Shown here: in pieces, positions 1-8,645 of the stretch | Layout of the letters: each line of letters opens with the position of its first letter | Numbering within the stretch: position 1 is the first letter of the stretch | NCBI GenBank assembly: GCA_002435335.1 | Contig: DJMI01000025.1 | Coordinates: 937-15,062 of the forward strand | Source of the DNA: Nitrosomonas sp. UBA6494 | Lineage (GTDB): Bacteria; Pseudomonadota; Gammaproteobacteria; Burkholderiales; Nitrosomonadaceae | Length of the DNA stretch: 14,126 nucleotides | Direction of reading: 5' to 3' | Program-made: the position numbers and the translations under genes | The notes under the pieces: generated by a model | The model's input: the letters and a program-made list of their open reading frames with translations, nothing else | Told to the model about the DNA's origin: nothing | Databases searched by the model: none

Positions 1-954
1 CTGCAAGATTTTTTCCGCGTGTCCGACCAATTGCTCCAACGCAGCGTAAGAATGCTCGGGATGAACGATATGCACCAATTCCACTTTATCGAATTGGTGT
101 TGACGGATCAAACCACGCGTATCACGTCCGTAACTGCCTGCTTCGGAACGGAAACACGGGGTATGCGATACATATTTCAACGGTAATGCCTGCAATGGCA
201 CAATCTCGTCGCGTACCATGTTCGTGATCGGCACTTCCGCTGTCGGAATCAGATGGTACTCCGGTGTTTCGGCAGAATCGGCACCGCCTGCATGAACGGC
301 AAACAAATCCTGCTCGAATTTCGGCAATTGTCCGGTGCCGCGCAAACTATCGCGACCGACCAGATAAGGCACATAAGTTTCCTGATAACCGTGCTCCTGG
401 GTATGAGTATCCAGCATGAATTGCGCCAACGCCCGGTGCAAGCGCGCCAAACCGCCTTTCATCAAGCTGAAACGCGCACCGCTCAGCTTCGCGGCGGTCT
501 CGAGATCAAGCAATCCCAGGCCTTCTCCAATGCTGACGTGATCCTTGATCTCGAAATCGAAGCGGCGCGGTTCGCCCCAACTGCGGATTTGTACGTTATG
601 TGTTTCATCCTTGCCTTCCGGCACGCTTTCGTGCGGCAAGTTAGGGATTTCCAGCAGCATTTTTTGCAGATCGTGCTTGATTTGATCAAGATGCGTTTCC
701 GCTTGTTTCAATGCGTCACCCAAGTGTGCGACTTCGGTCATGATCACCGTAACATCTTCACCTTTGGCTTTAGCTTGGCCGATTTTCTTGGAAGCGGCAT
801 TACGCTGCGCTTGGAGCTCCTCGGTTTGAGTTTGGATTTTTTTCCGCTCCGCTTCCAATGCGTTGAAAGCATCGACGGGAAAAGCGAAGCCGCGCTTGGC
901 GAGTTGCCGGGCAACATTGTCGAGGTCAGTACGTAATTGTTGAATGTCTAGCAT
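1..954 (-). CDS. serS: Seryl-tRNA synthetase, N-terminal 318 residues (3' end outside window)
   Basis: This cytoplasmic class II aminoacyl-tRNA synthetase charges tRNA-Ser with serine. The visible part begins MLDIQQLRTDLDNVARQLAKR, typical of the N-terminal coiled-coil arm that grips the long variable arm of tRNA-Ser. The catalytic core shows TAEVP near residues 237-241 and motif 2, FRSEAGSYGRDTRG, from about residue 267. The family is usually about 425-430 residues, so roughly a quarter, including motif 3, is missing. The ATG at 954 has a good Shine-Dalgarno (TTTGGAG) about six bases upstream. It lies 39 bases after the rarA stop, as last gene of an ftsK-lolA-rarA-serS cluster also known from enterobacteria. 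Identification is secure. Confidence 0.97.
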   Translation of the reverse strand, partial: MLDIQQLRTDLDNVARQLAKRGFAFPVDAFNALEAERKKIQTQTEELQAQRNAASKKIGQAKAKGEDVTVIMTEVAHLGDALKQAETHLDQIKHDLQKMLLEIPNLPHESVPEGKDETHNVQIRSWGEPRRFDFEIKDHVSIGEGLGLLDLETAAKLSGARFSLMKGGLARLHRALAQFMLDTHTQEHGYQETYVPYLVGRDSLRGTGQLPKFEQDLFAVHAGGADSAETPEYHLIPTAEVPITNMVRDEIVPLQALPLKYVSHTPCFRSEAGSYGRDTRGLIRQHQFDKVELVHIVHPEHSYAALEQLVGHAEKILQ

Positions 955-993
955 GCAAAACTCCAAAAATACCGAATGATGAATAAATCTAGC

Positions 994-2307
994 TTACCGC
1001 TTTGCTTGACGATCTAAGTTATGTAAGAAAGCAAGCTTTTCCTTAATTTTTTGCTCCATACCGTAATCGGTAGGTTGATAAAAACCGACTTCCGGCATAT
1101 CGTCCGGAAAGTAATTCTCACCCGCCGCGTATGCATCCGGACAGTCGTGTGCATAGCGATACGATTTCCCGTAACCGATGTCTTTCATCATTTTAGTCGG
1201 CGCATTGCGCAAATGCAGCGGCACAGCACGAGATTTATCTCGAGCAACGCACGAACGCGCTTTATTGTAAGCCAGATACGCCGCATTGCTTTTCGGCGCG
1301 CATGCCAGATATAGCGCTGCCTGCGCCAACGCCAATTCGCCTTCCGGACTGCCCAATCGTTCATAAGTTTCGCAAGCATCCAGCGCCAAGCGCAAAGCGC
1401 GCGGATCGGCTAAGCCGATATCTTCAACCGCCATGCGGATTAAGCGTCGACCGACATACAAAGGATCAGCTCCGCCGTCCAGCATACGGCACAGCCAATA
1501 CAACGCCGCATCGGGAGAAGAGCCGCGCACCGATTTATGCAATGCGGAAATCTGATCGTAGAAAGCATCGCCACCTTTGTCAAAATTGCGCGCATTGCGC
1601 GACAACGTATTCTTCACGTAATCTTTGTCGATTTCCGTCACAGCACCGGTAGTAGCCGCGGTACCGATCTGTTCGAGTAAGTTTAACAGGCGCCTGGCAT
1701 CGCCGTCGGCGAACTCGATCAGCAGTTGCCGTGCCTGATCCGAGAAATGCAAACGATCCAATGATTTTTTTTGTGCGCGTTCAAACAAACAAATCAAATC
1801 CTGTTCGGATAAAGCCGAGAGAATGTAAACTTGTGCACGCGACAACAGCGCGTTATTGATCTCAAACGATGGATTTTCTGTGGTTGCGCCAACAAACGTA
1901 ATCAGGCCTTGTTCCACATACGGCAAAAAAGCATCTTGCTGGGTTTTGTTGAAGCGATGCACTTCGTCGACAAACAAAATAGTATGACGCCCGCTATGCT
2001 GCAGCACCGATTGCGCTTGTTCGATGGCAGTGCGTATCTCTTTGATACCCGACAATACCGCCGACAATGCAATAAATTCGCAATCAAATTCGGTCGACAT
2101 GAGTCGGGCCAATGTGGTTTTTCCGCTTCCCGGCGGCCCCCACAAAATCATCGAATGCGGCTTTCCTGCTTCAAAAGCAAGCCGTAGTGGCTTTCCCTCA
2201 CCAAGCAAATGACTTTGCCCGACAATATCGTCCAGCCGTGCAGGACGGAGTTGTTCCGCTAGCGGTGCTCGTATGGGATGGAAAGAAAGCAGTGCGGAAT
2301 CACTCAC
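994..2307 (-). CDS. rarA: Replication-associated recombination protein A (AAA+ ATPase)
   Basis: RarA (MgsA) is a cytoplasmic AAA+ ATPase related to clamp-loader subunits and RuvB that acts at stalled replication forks. Visible motifs, numbered from the GTG start: Walker A GPPGSGKT at 57-64, Walker B with DEVH at 114-117, sensor 1 ATTENPS at 141-147 and a candidate arginine finger in LLSRAQ around 157. The C-terminal half matches the family's oligomerisation and DNA-binding region. From the GTG at 2307 the protein has 437 residues, close to the family's usual 440-450. The open frame continues upstream to an ATG at 2508, but that part is translated from lolA and looks non-native. The GTG overlaps the last eight bases of lolA, and no strong Shine-Dalgarno is visible, so translation is probably coupled to lolA. 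Confidence 0.95.
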   Translation of the reverse strand: MSDSALLSFHPIRAPLAEQLRPARLDDIVGQSHLLGEGKPLRLAFEAGKPHSMILWGPPGSGKTTLARLMSTEFDCEFIALSAVLSGIKEIRTAIEQAQSVLQHSGRHTILFVDEVHRFNKTQQDAFLPYVEQGLITFVGATTENPSFEINNALLSRAQVYILSALSEQDLICLFERAQKKSLDRLHFSDQARQLLIEFADGDARRLLNLLEQIGTAATTGAVTEIDKDYVKNTLSRNARNFDKGGDAFYDQISALHKSVRGSSPDAALYWLCRMLDGGADPLYVGRRLIRMAVEDIGLADPRALRLALDACETYERLGSPEGELALAQAALYLACAPKSNAAYLAYNKARSCVARDKSRAVPLHLRNAPTKMMKDIGYGKSYRYAHDCPDAYAAGENYFPDDMPEVGFYQPTDYGMEQKIKEKLAFLHNLDRQAKR

Positions 2308-2926
2308 TGATGATGTCCGCGTTGTCCGGGGGAATGAATTTAAATAATTCGGAAGCAAGCGCCGGATTTTTTTCCATCTCGGAGAACGACAGCACTGTAG
2401 TCTGTCCGAAGCTATCGCGCAATGCCATGAATTTGAGCGCACCATCGCGCAAAAAACCCATTTGTATGAATTCAAAGGTACTTTCTTTATTCTTTGGAAT
2501 CGCCTCAAGCCACTCGATATCGTTTTGCAAACCTAATTCGGTCAATTCAAAATTATCTTCGATCGTGGCGCTCCCCGCCAGAAGTGCTGCCGGGCTGCTA
2601 CCAATCGCGATATTGAATTGACGTACCGTGACTTGATTGAGATCACCATCGTAAAACCAGACTTGCGTACCGTCACCAACGATCAATTGCTGATACGGTT
2701 TTTCATAGCTCCAACGAAATTTTTCCGGGCGCTCGAATTGCATCGTGCCGTTGGATTCCTGAATGGTACGCGCATTGCGGTCGTACAGCGTTTGCTCGAA
2801 ATGCGCGCGCACAGTACGGGTTTCCTGAATGAATTTTTTCAGACTGTCTATCGCGGCGGCTTCGACGGCTATCGGCAGCAAGCTGCAACACAGCAAACAA
2901 AGCAGTAAGGGATTCAATCGGCGCAT
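2300..2926 (-). CDS. lolA: Outer-membrane lipoprotein carrier protein
   Basis: LolA is the periplasmic chaperone that takes lipoproteins from LolCDE and hands them to LolB at the outer membrane. From the chosen ATG the protein has 208 residues. It starts with a signal peptide: Arg-Arg, then a Leu-rich core, then a VEA-A type signal-peptidase I site near residue 23. The body shows FERPEKFRWSY (64-74) and GDGTQVWFYDGDLNQVTV (84-101), typical LolA strands. An in-frame ATG at 2968 would add 14 residues and overlap the ftsK stop as ATGA. I prefer 2926 because AAAGGA sits about five bases upstream and the signal peptide then starts normally. It lies 38 bases after ftsK and overlaps rarA by eight bases, so it is mid-operon. 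Confidence 0.95.
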   Translation of the reverse strand: MRRLNPLLLCLLCCSLLPIAVEAAAIDSLKKFIQETRTVRAHFEQTLYDRNARTIQESNGTMQFERPEKFRWSYEKPYQQLIVGDGTQVWFYDGDLNQVTVRQFNIAIGSSPAALLAGSATIEDNFELTELGLQNDIEWLEAIPKNKESTFEFIQMGFLRDGALKFMALRDSFGQTTVLSFSEMEKNPALASELFKFIPPDNADIISE

Positions 2927-2964
2927 GATGTTCCTTTGGTGAGAGTAGGGAAACAGAAATCGGC

Positions 2965-5265
2965 TCATTCGCTACGAGCGGGTGCTAAAACTTCCCGATT
3001 GCCGTTACTTTGCATTGCCGAAACCAAACCGGCACGTTCCATATCTTCGATCAAACGTGCTGCTCGGTTATAGCCGATGCGCAAATTCCGTTGCACCAAC
3101 GAAATCGAGGCGCGGCGAGTTTTGATGACAATAGCGACCGCTTCATCATACAATGGATCAGCTTCGCCCTCCGTAGCTTTTTTGAGTTCAAGCGAACCGC
3201 CACTGTCTTGGTCATCTTCTCCGGCTTGCAATATTTCCTCGATGTAATCAGGCTCGCCGAGCTGTTTCAAGTATTCGACCACTTTATGCACTTCATGATC
3301 GGCAACGAAAGCCCCATGCACGCGCTGCGGATAACCGCTGCCTGGCGGCAGATACAGCATATCGCCTTGCCCGAGTAAAGCTTCCGCACCCATTTGATCG
3401 AGAATGGTACGCGAATCGATTTTACTGGAAACTTGAAATGCAATTCGTGTCGGGATATTTGCTTTGATCAGACCGGTAATGACATCAACCGAGGGTCGTT
3501 GCGTGGCAAGCAGCAAATGAATACCGGAGGCACGCGCTTTTTGTGCCAATCGTGCAATCAAATGTTCCACTTTTTTCCCTGCGACCATCATCAAATCAGC
3601 AAGCTCATCGATCACCACGACGATCAGAGGTTGTTCCTCCAGATACTCAGGCGCTTGTTCCTGTGGCATCAGTGGATTGGCGATCGGCTGCTCACTTTTG
3701 AGTGCATCGCGGATTTTCTGGTTATAGCCAGCCAGATTGCGAACACCAAGTGCCGACATCAATTTATAGCGCCGCTCCATTTCCGCAACGCACCAGCGCA
3801 ATGCACTCTCGGCATCGCGCATGTCGGTTACGACCGGTGTCAATAAATGCGGTATGCCTTCATAAACCGACAACTCAAGCATTTTGGGGTCGATAAGTAT
3901 CAAGCGCGTCTGATCGGGCGTGGACTTATAAACCAAGCTCAGAATCACTGCGTTGATCGCCACCGATTTGCCGGATCCGGTCGTTCCCGCCACCAAGGCA
4001 TGCGGCATTTTCGCCAGATCCGAAACCACCGGGCGTCCGCTGATGTCTTTACCCAACGCGATGGTCAGCGGCGATACCGAATCCGCGTACACTTGCGAAG
4101 CCAAAATTTCCTGCAAACGCACAACTTGCCGTTTCGGATTTGGAATTTCCAAACCCATGCTGGTTTTACCCGGAATGGTTTCAACCACTCGGATACTGGC
4201 AACCGATAGCGCTCGTGCCAGATCTTTCACCAAATTAATGACTTGATTACCCTTAACACCGACAGCAGGTTCGATTTCATAACGCGTGATGACAGGACCG
4301 GGAAAAGCGGCCACCACCGTTACATCAACACCGAACTCCTTCAGTTTCCGCTCGATCAACCGTGAAGTGAATTCGAGGGTTTCTTTGGACAGCACCTCAA
4401 AATCCTTTTCCGGTGCATCCAGCAAATGCAGCGGCGGCAAAGGCGAATCCGGCAAATCAGCAAACAGCGGGACTTGCTTTTCTTTAATAACTCGTTGAGA
4501 TTTTGTGATATTTATCGCCGGCGGTTCAATATGCAACACAGGATTGCTTTCGATGCGTTTTTTTTCGAACTCGACCGATTGCTCGCGTACACGTGCAGCA
4601 ATCAAACCTGCAAATTTATCCTGTCGTGTTTCAAGGGTATTCTTAAGCCAAAACAACAAATTCTCGGCACTTTCACCAATTTTTTCCACAAAACGAATCC
4701 AGGATAAACCGCTAAATTGGCTGAAGCCGATTGCAATCAGAATTAATAACGTTAACGTCGCACCGGTAAATCCGATAATTTGCGATAGATAATAACTGAT
4801 GGCGTCACCAAGCATACCGCCTGGAGACAGCGGCAACGAGACCGACAGCGTATAAAATCTTAGCGCCTCTAATCCGCTGCTAGCGGCTAACAATAACAAA
4901 AAACCGCCCAACGATAGCAACATTGAATGGCGATCGAAAATGCCCGCACTATCGATTCGCCGATAACTCCAAGCAATCGCGGATAAAAAGAAAGCAACCC
5001 ACCACCAGGCAGATGCACCGAATAAATATAATAAAAAATCTGCCAGCCATGCGCCGATATGTCCACCGGCATTTTGAATCTGATCGGAATCTCCGCTATG
5101 GGACCAACCTGCGTCACTACGATCAAAAGTAAAAAAAATCATGACCAGGTAGATGGCTGCACCGATCCAAATGAGCAGACCCGACTCTCTCAGTAATCGC
5201 ACTACTCTCGGTGAAAAAGATTGCCCACCTGACTTTTTAGCCATCGGCTTATTGAGAAGACTCAT
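2965..5265 (-). CDS. ftsK: DNA translocase FtsK
   Basis: FtsK is a septal inner-membrane DNA pump that clears the chromosome from the division plane and, in well-studied species, activates XerCD at dif. The 766-residue protein has about four membrane segments in residues 28-190 and a fairly short linker (about 195-290). The RecA-like motor follows, with Walker A GTTGSGKS at 427-434 and Walker B LIVVVIDE at 547-554. A C-terminal winged-helix gamma domain spans about 703-760 (DPLYDEAV, ISLVQRNLRIGYNRAA), the part that reads KOPS sequences. The linker is much shorter than in E. coli FtsK, as is common outside enterobacteria. The start at 5265 lacks a clear Shine-Dalgarno; Met-8 is an alternative. 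It is first gene of the lolA-rarA-serS cluster. Confidence 0.96.
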   Translation of the reverse strand: MSLLNKPMAKKSGGQSFSPRVVRLLRESGLLIWIGAAIYLVMIFFTFDRSDAGWSHSGDSDQIQNAGGHIGAWLADFLLYLFGASAWWWVAFFLSAIAWSYRRIDSAGIFDRHSMLLSLGGFLLLLAASSGLEALRFYTLSVSLPLSPGGMLGDAISYYLSQIIGFTGATLTLLILIAIGFSQFSGLSWIRFVEKIGESAENLLFWLKNTLETRQDKFAGLIAARVREQSVEFEKKRIESNPVLHIEPPAINITKSQRVIKEKQVPLFADLPDSPLPPLHLLDAPEKDFEVLSKETLEFTSRLIERKLKEFGVDVTVVAAFPGPVITRYEIEPAVGVKGNQVINLVKDLARALSVASIRVVETIPGKTSMGLEIPNPKRQVVRLQEILASQVYADSVSPLTIALGKDISGRPVVSDLAKMPHALVAGTTGSGKSVAINAVILSLVYKSTPDQTRLILIDPKMLELSVYEGIPHLLTPVVTDMRDAESALRWCVAEMERRYKLMSALGVRNLAGYNQKIRDALKSEQPIANPLMPQEQAPEYLEEQPLIVVVIDELADLMMVAGKKVEHLIARLAQKARASGIHLLLATQRPSVDVITGLIKANIPTRIAFQVSSKIDSRTILDQMGAEALLGQGDMLYLPPGSGYPQRVHGAFVADHEVHKVVEYLKQLGEPDYIEEILQAGEDDQDSGGSLELKKATEGEADPLYDEAVAIVIKTRRASISLVQRNLRIGYNRAARLIEDMERAGLVSAMQSNGNREVLAPARSE

Positions 5266-5309
5266 CGGTAACTCAGCAGCGAATGATAAGGGAATGATCG
5301 ATACGCTGA

Positions 5310-5315
5310 ATTATA
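5310..5315 (-). promoter_or_regulatory. Candidate -10 element for the ftsK operon
   Basis: Read on the minus strand this is a perfect TATAAT, about 45 bases upstream of the ftsK start, within the AT-rich 137-base gap between ftsK and the GGDEF-like gene. No good -35 hexamer lies 16-18 bases upstream, so this is a -10-only prediction. Confidence 0.4.
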
Positions 5316-5402
5316 TAAGAGAATTTAAAGTAATTTCTTTATTACATCGGCAAATATATCCAACCGACACCGATAAGTAACCGGAATAGCAAACAGAAGA
5401 AC

Positions 5403-6326
5403 TCAATTGCCGCGCGAGCGCAATAAAATAGCCGCCACCGCTGCCTTATCTTTGTTAACGACCTGCGGAATTGTTACTACGGTATTCTCCGCATCGGATT
5501 TTGCAAGCGAAAGCGCACTCTTGGCGCGTATAAACAATGTCGCTTCATTATCGTTTTTTTCCGCTGCAGCAATGCCGATTTTGAATACCGGATGTGCCGC
5601 AATCCGATTCTCTAGTTTTGTAAGAACTTGCTTGTATATGGCTTCGCATACTGATTTGGAAGTTGCCAGATCGGTATCAGTAAAAATAATGGCCAACTCA
5701 GTATCACTAATATGATAGGGTAAATCGGTTTTCCTGATTCCATTTCTAATTTCTTGCAAAATACACTTTATTTCCCGATTACTTTTGTTGGGTTGCGAAT
5801 CACTGTGATCCTTGAATTCGATAATCGCGAGCGACAATTGATGTTCGTAACGTTTACACCGCAGAATCTCATTGGCAAACTCATCTTCGAATGCCTGTTT
5901 ATTTTTAAAACCTGAAACCGGATTGATCAGAACTTGATTCATTAAAGCGGAAATATTGATATTTGCTTTTTTAATTCTAATTACCATGATCGCAGCGCAA
6001 ACAATCAATAGTACAGTCAGCGTCCGATTGATGAGCACGATGTGCATTGGCACTACGATGCCGGGAGACAGAAAAAAACCGGCTACCGTAAAAGCGATTC
6101 CAAGTGCGGCAACAACGTACGACGCATTGATACCGCTTATCCATAAACTCGCAAACACAACCAGCACATAAGGCACCCCCGCAGCAACACCGAGCGGCAA
6201 ATTCAAATCAATAACAAAAATAAAGAGTGTCGACGCCAGGATGACCAGGCAATTACTCTGCACCAAACACTCTCTCACTATCAATTTAATAGAAGCAGTA
6301 GTCGCGACTGAATTTTCCATTGACAT
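5403..6326 (-). CDS. Membrane protein with a degenerate GGDEF domain
   Basis: This 307-residue protein has three to four membrane segments in residues 25-118, then a cytoplasmic domain with the layout of a GGDEF (diguanylate cyclase) domain at about 128-285. The family's opening DPLTGLxNR appears as NPVSGFKNK (135-143), and the AK-rich closing helix as AKSALSLAK (268-276). The signature itself is SDTEL (207-211) instead of GGDEF, the metal-binding Asp segment reads IIEFKD, and the closing AD is AK. Catalysis is therefore very unlikely. An RxxD (R198-D201) sits at the inhibitory I-site spacing before the degenerate signature, so nucleotide binding without synthesis is possible. The start at 6326 has no clear Shine-Dalgarno; ATG 6320 is an alternative. 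It is transcribed toward ftsK. No gene name is recognised. Confidence 0.85.
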   Translation of the reverse strand: MSMENSVATTASIKLIVRECLVQSNCLVILASTLFIFVIDLNLPLGVAAGVPYVLVVFASLWISGINASYVVAALGIAFTVAGFFLSPGIVVPMHIVLINRTLTVLLIVCAAIMVIRIKKANINISALMNQVLINPVSGFKNKQAFEDEFANEILRCKRYEHQLSLAIIEFKDHSDSQPNKSNREIKCILQEIRNGIRKTDLPYHISDTELAIIFTDTDLATSKSVCEAIYKQVLTKLENRIAAHPVFKIGIAAAEKNDNEATLFIRAKSALSLAKSDAENTVVTIPQVVNKDKAAVAAILLRSRGN

Positions 6327-6433
6327 AGATTTAATCAGAATTTAAAGGGGACGAATTCAAAAAACAAATTAGCTACGTTTAACGGGTTTCAAGCAGCCAA
6401 TCTTTATACATAAATCGTAATTACCCACAAAAC

Positions 6434-6925
6434 TCAACTCTCAAGTTTAACGATACGAGTTCCCGCCAATCGATCATGAAGAAACTGATGATCACGATCA
6501 AACAACGCCCAAATAAAACCAAAGCCAAAAAACAAAAAACTGATCAATACCAGATGGAGCTTGGTCACAAACTCAAAAGGCAAGAGATAGTCTATGACAA
6601 CAAAAGAAGCAACGCCGATCAATGTGCAAAGATAGCGCACCATTGCCTTTTTCTTCGTTAAACCGCCGCCCTCTATCGTCACGACGCGCATCTTCCAGGT
6701 TTGCATAGCCAATGTTTGTCCGCCGTGCGTCCAGAACCAAATGAAATAATATCCCATTACAACAAAAAGATAAATCTGAAATAGCGGTTTAAAATAAGCA
6801 GCTTCTGTATCTCGAACTATCAGATGAAAAATCAGGCTCGCGATGAATAAAACAGCCAACAGTAGCAACGATTCATAAATCAGGCAAATTGCTTTGCGTT
6901 TTAAAGTAGGCATGGCAAATGTCAT
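6434..6925 (-). CDS. RDD family membrane protein
   Basis: This small inner-membrane protein of 163 residues has about four hydrophobic segments (about 13-37, 47-66, 98-115 and 121-142). The RDD-family pattern is recognisable. The first helix begins LKRKAICLIYE, with Glu in place of the usual Asp. The middle has GGQTLAMQTWKMRVV (68-82), and the end has FDRDHQFLHDRLAGTRIV (142-159). RDD proteins are poorly characterised; some have been linked to ion exchange, but nothing here fixes a substrate. No Shine-Dalgarno is visible before 6925, and the in-frame ATG at 6913, giving MPTLKRKA, is equally plausible. The gene is divergent from tonB across a 277-base gap and lies 107 bases upstream of the GGDEF-like gene on the same strand. 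Confidence 0.85.
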   Translation of the reverse strand: MTFAMPTLKRKAICLIYESLLLLAVLFIASLIFHLIVRDTEAAYFKPLFQIYLFVVMGYYFIWFWTHGGQTLAMQTWKMRVVTIEGGGLTKKKAMVRYLCTLIGVASFVVIDYLLPFEFVTKLHLVLISFLFFGFGFIWALFDRDHQFLHDRLAGTRIVKLES

Positions 6926-7002
6926 GTTCAGTTCAGATTGAGGAAGAAATCACCAAGAATAGGCACCGCTTATCGGTTTGCAAGATTTCAAGATTAGCTT
7001 GA

Positions 7003-7021
7003 GCGATTGATAATTATTATC
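7003..7021 (+). promoter_or_regulatory. Candidate Fur box upstream of tonB-exbB-exbD
   Basis: The 19 bases GCGATTGATAATTATTATC match the classical Fur-box consensus GATAATGATAATCATTATC at 15 of 19 positions. The core GATAAT-ATTATC is intact. It lies 181 bases upstream of the tonB start, in the divergent gap with the RDD gene, and AT-rich -10-like hexamers follow at about 7035-7043. Iron repression of a TonB system is well established in proteobacteria. The 5' leader would be long, so the exact promoter is unsure. Confidence 0.55.
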
Positions 7022-7202
7022 GTTTACGCTACCATAGTATAAATTCAATTTTTCCCGTTGATATCAGCCGAACGATATCTGGCGCATGAAAAATGAGTGC
7101 ATGATGATCTTTTTGCAGTCATAAACAAATCAAATAACGCCTGCTGTTAGCCGGCCTTTTTATCAAGCAAGCTGAAAGTACGTCTGAATTTATCACTCTG
7201 CA

Positions 7203-7895
7203 ATGCACTCATTGGCACGTAAAAATTTTGAATATCCGGGACAAGGTCGGCATTTTATCTCATTACCCGGATTGATGTTTGTTCTTGTTTTGCATGCCGC
7301 AATTTTTTATTTTTTATGGCAACAGCGCCTAATCCCGGCGCCTGACCAGATGGTTACGCTATTTGCTGAATTGATCACCCCTCCCAGCGTACCCAAACCG
7401 GCACCTGCTCCAGCCCCTATCAAGCAGCAGCCGGCAAAAAAACCTGAAACCCAACCCAAACCAGAGCGGCTAGTAACCAAAGCGCCAGTCACTCAGAAAC
7501 AGGAAGTTGCGGAACCGCTACCGTCGGCTCCGGCGCCCATCACCGAGCCCGCAACAGAACCGTTAGTTGCTGCAGCACCGCCAACACCAATGCCGACGGA
7601 GCCGATTAAATTATCTTCCGAACTATCGGTTTCCTGTCCAAAATTGACACCCCCTGAATATCCCGCTGTCTCCCGGCGTATGGGCGAGGAAGGCAAGTTG
7701 GTGTTGCGCGTCGAATTGGATGAAGCGGGACGGATCGATACGGCAAAAGTCATCAGCAGCAGCGGTTATGAGCGCTTGGATAATGCAGCATTAGCGGCAG
7801 TCAAGAACTGGCAATGCAATCCCTCGCTGCGCAATGGTCAGCCGGTTCGTGCGGTGGCACTACAACCCTTTAATTTTGTATTGCAAGGAAATTAA
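7203..7895 (+). CDS. tonB: TonB energy transducer
   Basis: TonB carries proton-motive energy from the ExbB-ExbD motor to TonB-dependent outer-membrane receptors. The 230-residue protein has a short cytoplasmic N-terminus and one membrane anchor at about 20-40, containing LHAA with His31 at the place of the essential TonB histidine. A Pro/Ala/Lys-rich periplasm-spanning linker covers about 55-140 (PKPAPAPAPIKQQ and similar). The C-terminal domain, about 147-229, includes PPEYPAVSRRMGEEGKLVLR and the YERLDNAALAAVKNWQC segment. Two cysteines, C145 and C205, flank this domain. The Shine-Dalgarno is weak. exbB begins three bases after the stop, so the three genes form one operon. No receptor gene is in the window, so the substrate is unknown. 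Confidence 0.93.
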   Translation: MHSLARKNFEYPGQGRHFISLPGLMFVLVLHAAIFYFLWQQRLIPAPDQMVTLFAELITPPSVPKPAPAPAPIKQQPAKKPETQPKPERLVTKAPVTQKQEVAEPLPSAPAPITEPATEPLVAAAPPTPMPTEPIKLSSELSVSCPKLTPPEYPAVSRRMGEEGKLVLRVELDEAGRIDTAKVISSSGYERLDNAALAAVKNWQCNPSLRNGQPVRAVALQPFNFVLQGN

Positions 7896-7898
7896 TCA

Positions 7899-8645
7899 AT
7901 GGAACAAGGACTCGGCTTTTCCCATTTTCTCGAACAGATGGATGGCGTCGGTATCAGCGTGTTGATACTGTTATTATCGTTATCTGTCGCAAGCTGGTAT
8001 CTGATCATCACCAAAACCGTCGCCAACCTGATTGCCAAACGCCGTGCCGAAGCATTCCTAAAACATTTCTGGAGTTTCGATTCGTTGGACGCCGTCAATG
8101 TTGAATTTAAAAACTCGGCGCCGAATAATGCGTTCGCCGAACTGGCAAAACTGGGCATTGATGCTGCAGCCGATTCCAAAATCCATAGCTCGCACAAACT
8201 GGCCGCCGCAGGAGGAACCAGCGAATTTCTGACTCGCACGCTACGTAACGGCATCGACCAAGAAGCCACCCGTGTCGAAAACGGCCTGACACTGATAGCA
8301 ACGGCCGGATCGGCAGCGCCTTACATCGGATTGTTCGGCACCGTTTGGGGTATTTATCACGCATTGATTCAAATCGGCTTGTCGGGTCAAGGCACGCTGG
8401 ATAAAGTAGCCGGTCCGGTCGGCGAAGCGTTGATCATGACGGCGCTAGGATTGGCGGTTGCGATCCCCGCAGTCTTGGCCTACAACATGTTTGTGCGCCG
8501 CAACCGGATTTGGCTGGCGCAACTGGAAGCCTTTGCACACGATTTGTTCATACTCATCACGGTCGGCGACACCGGCGATGCGGAAGGTAGCACACAGAAA
8601 CCTACAGCAGCGACCGTCAATCCGGATAACGGAGGGCAATCATAA
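7899..8645 (+). CDS. exbB: Biopolymer transport protein ExbB (MotA/TolQ/ExbB family)
   Basis: This is the inner-membrane pentameric component of the TonB motor. Its 248 residues contain three membrane segments (about 17-40, 130-158 and 168-196). The family hallmark GSAAPYIGLFGTVWGIYHAL covers 137-156, and GPVGEALIMTALGLAVAIPA follows at 172-191. The conserved glutamate of the third helix falls at residue 176, the same number as in E. coli ExbB. A Shine-Dalgarno AAGGA lies about ten bases before the ATG. The stop TAA overlaps the exbD ATG by one base. TolQ is a related possibility, but no tolA, tolB or pal is present and a tonB precedes it. Confidence 0.93.
   Translation: MEQGLGFSHFLEQMDGVGISVLILLLSLSVASWYLIITKTVANLIAKRRAEAFLKHFWSFDSLDAVNVEFKNSAPNNAFAELAKLGIDAAADSKIHSSHKLAAAGGTSEFLTRTLRNGIDQEATRVENGLTLIATAGSAAPYIGLFGTVWGIYHALIQIGLSGQGTLDKVAGPVGEALIMTALGLAVAIPAVLAYNMFVRRNRIWLAQLEAFAHDLFILITVGDTGDAEGSTQKPTAATVNPDNGGQS

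Noticed and set aside
253..936. 227-codon plus-strand open frame inside serS
   Set aside because: It lies fully antisense to a secure seryl-tRNA synthetase, and its product resembles no protein family.
2308..2508. Upstream ATG extension of rarA by 67 residues
   Set aside because: The extension is read out of lolA in another frame, and RarA homologues start near MSDSALLSFHPIRAP, matching the GTG at 2307.
2927..2968. Longer lolA start overlapping the ftsK stop as ATGA
   Set aside because: No Shine-Dalgarno precedes it, and the extra 14 residues would sit in front of a normal signal peptide; the ATG at 2926 has AAAGGA.
3394..3846. 150-codon plus-strand open frame inside ftsK
   Set aside because: Antisense shadow of the FtsK motor domain; no start signal or recognisable domain.
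7086..7124. Twelve-codon ORF in the tonB leader
   Set aside because: No ribosome-binding site and no notable composition; expected by chance.
7370..7620. Proline/alanine-rich repetitive coding stretch as a tandem repeat
   Set aside because: This is the ordinary periplasm-spanning linker of TonB, with no regular DNA repeat unit.
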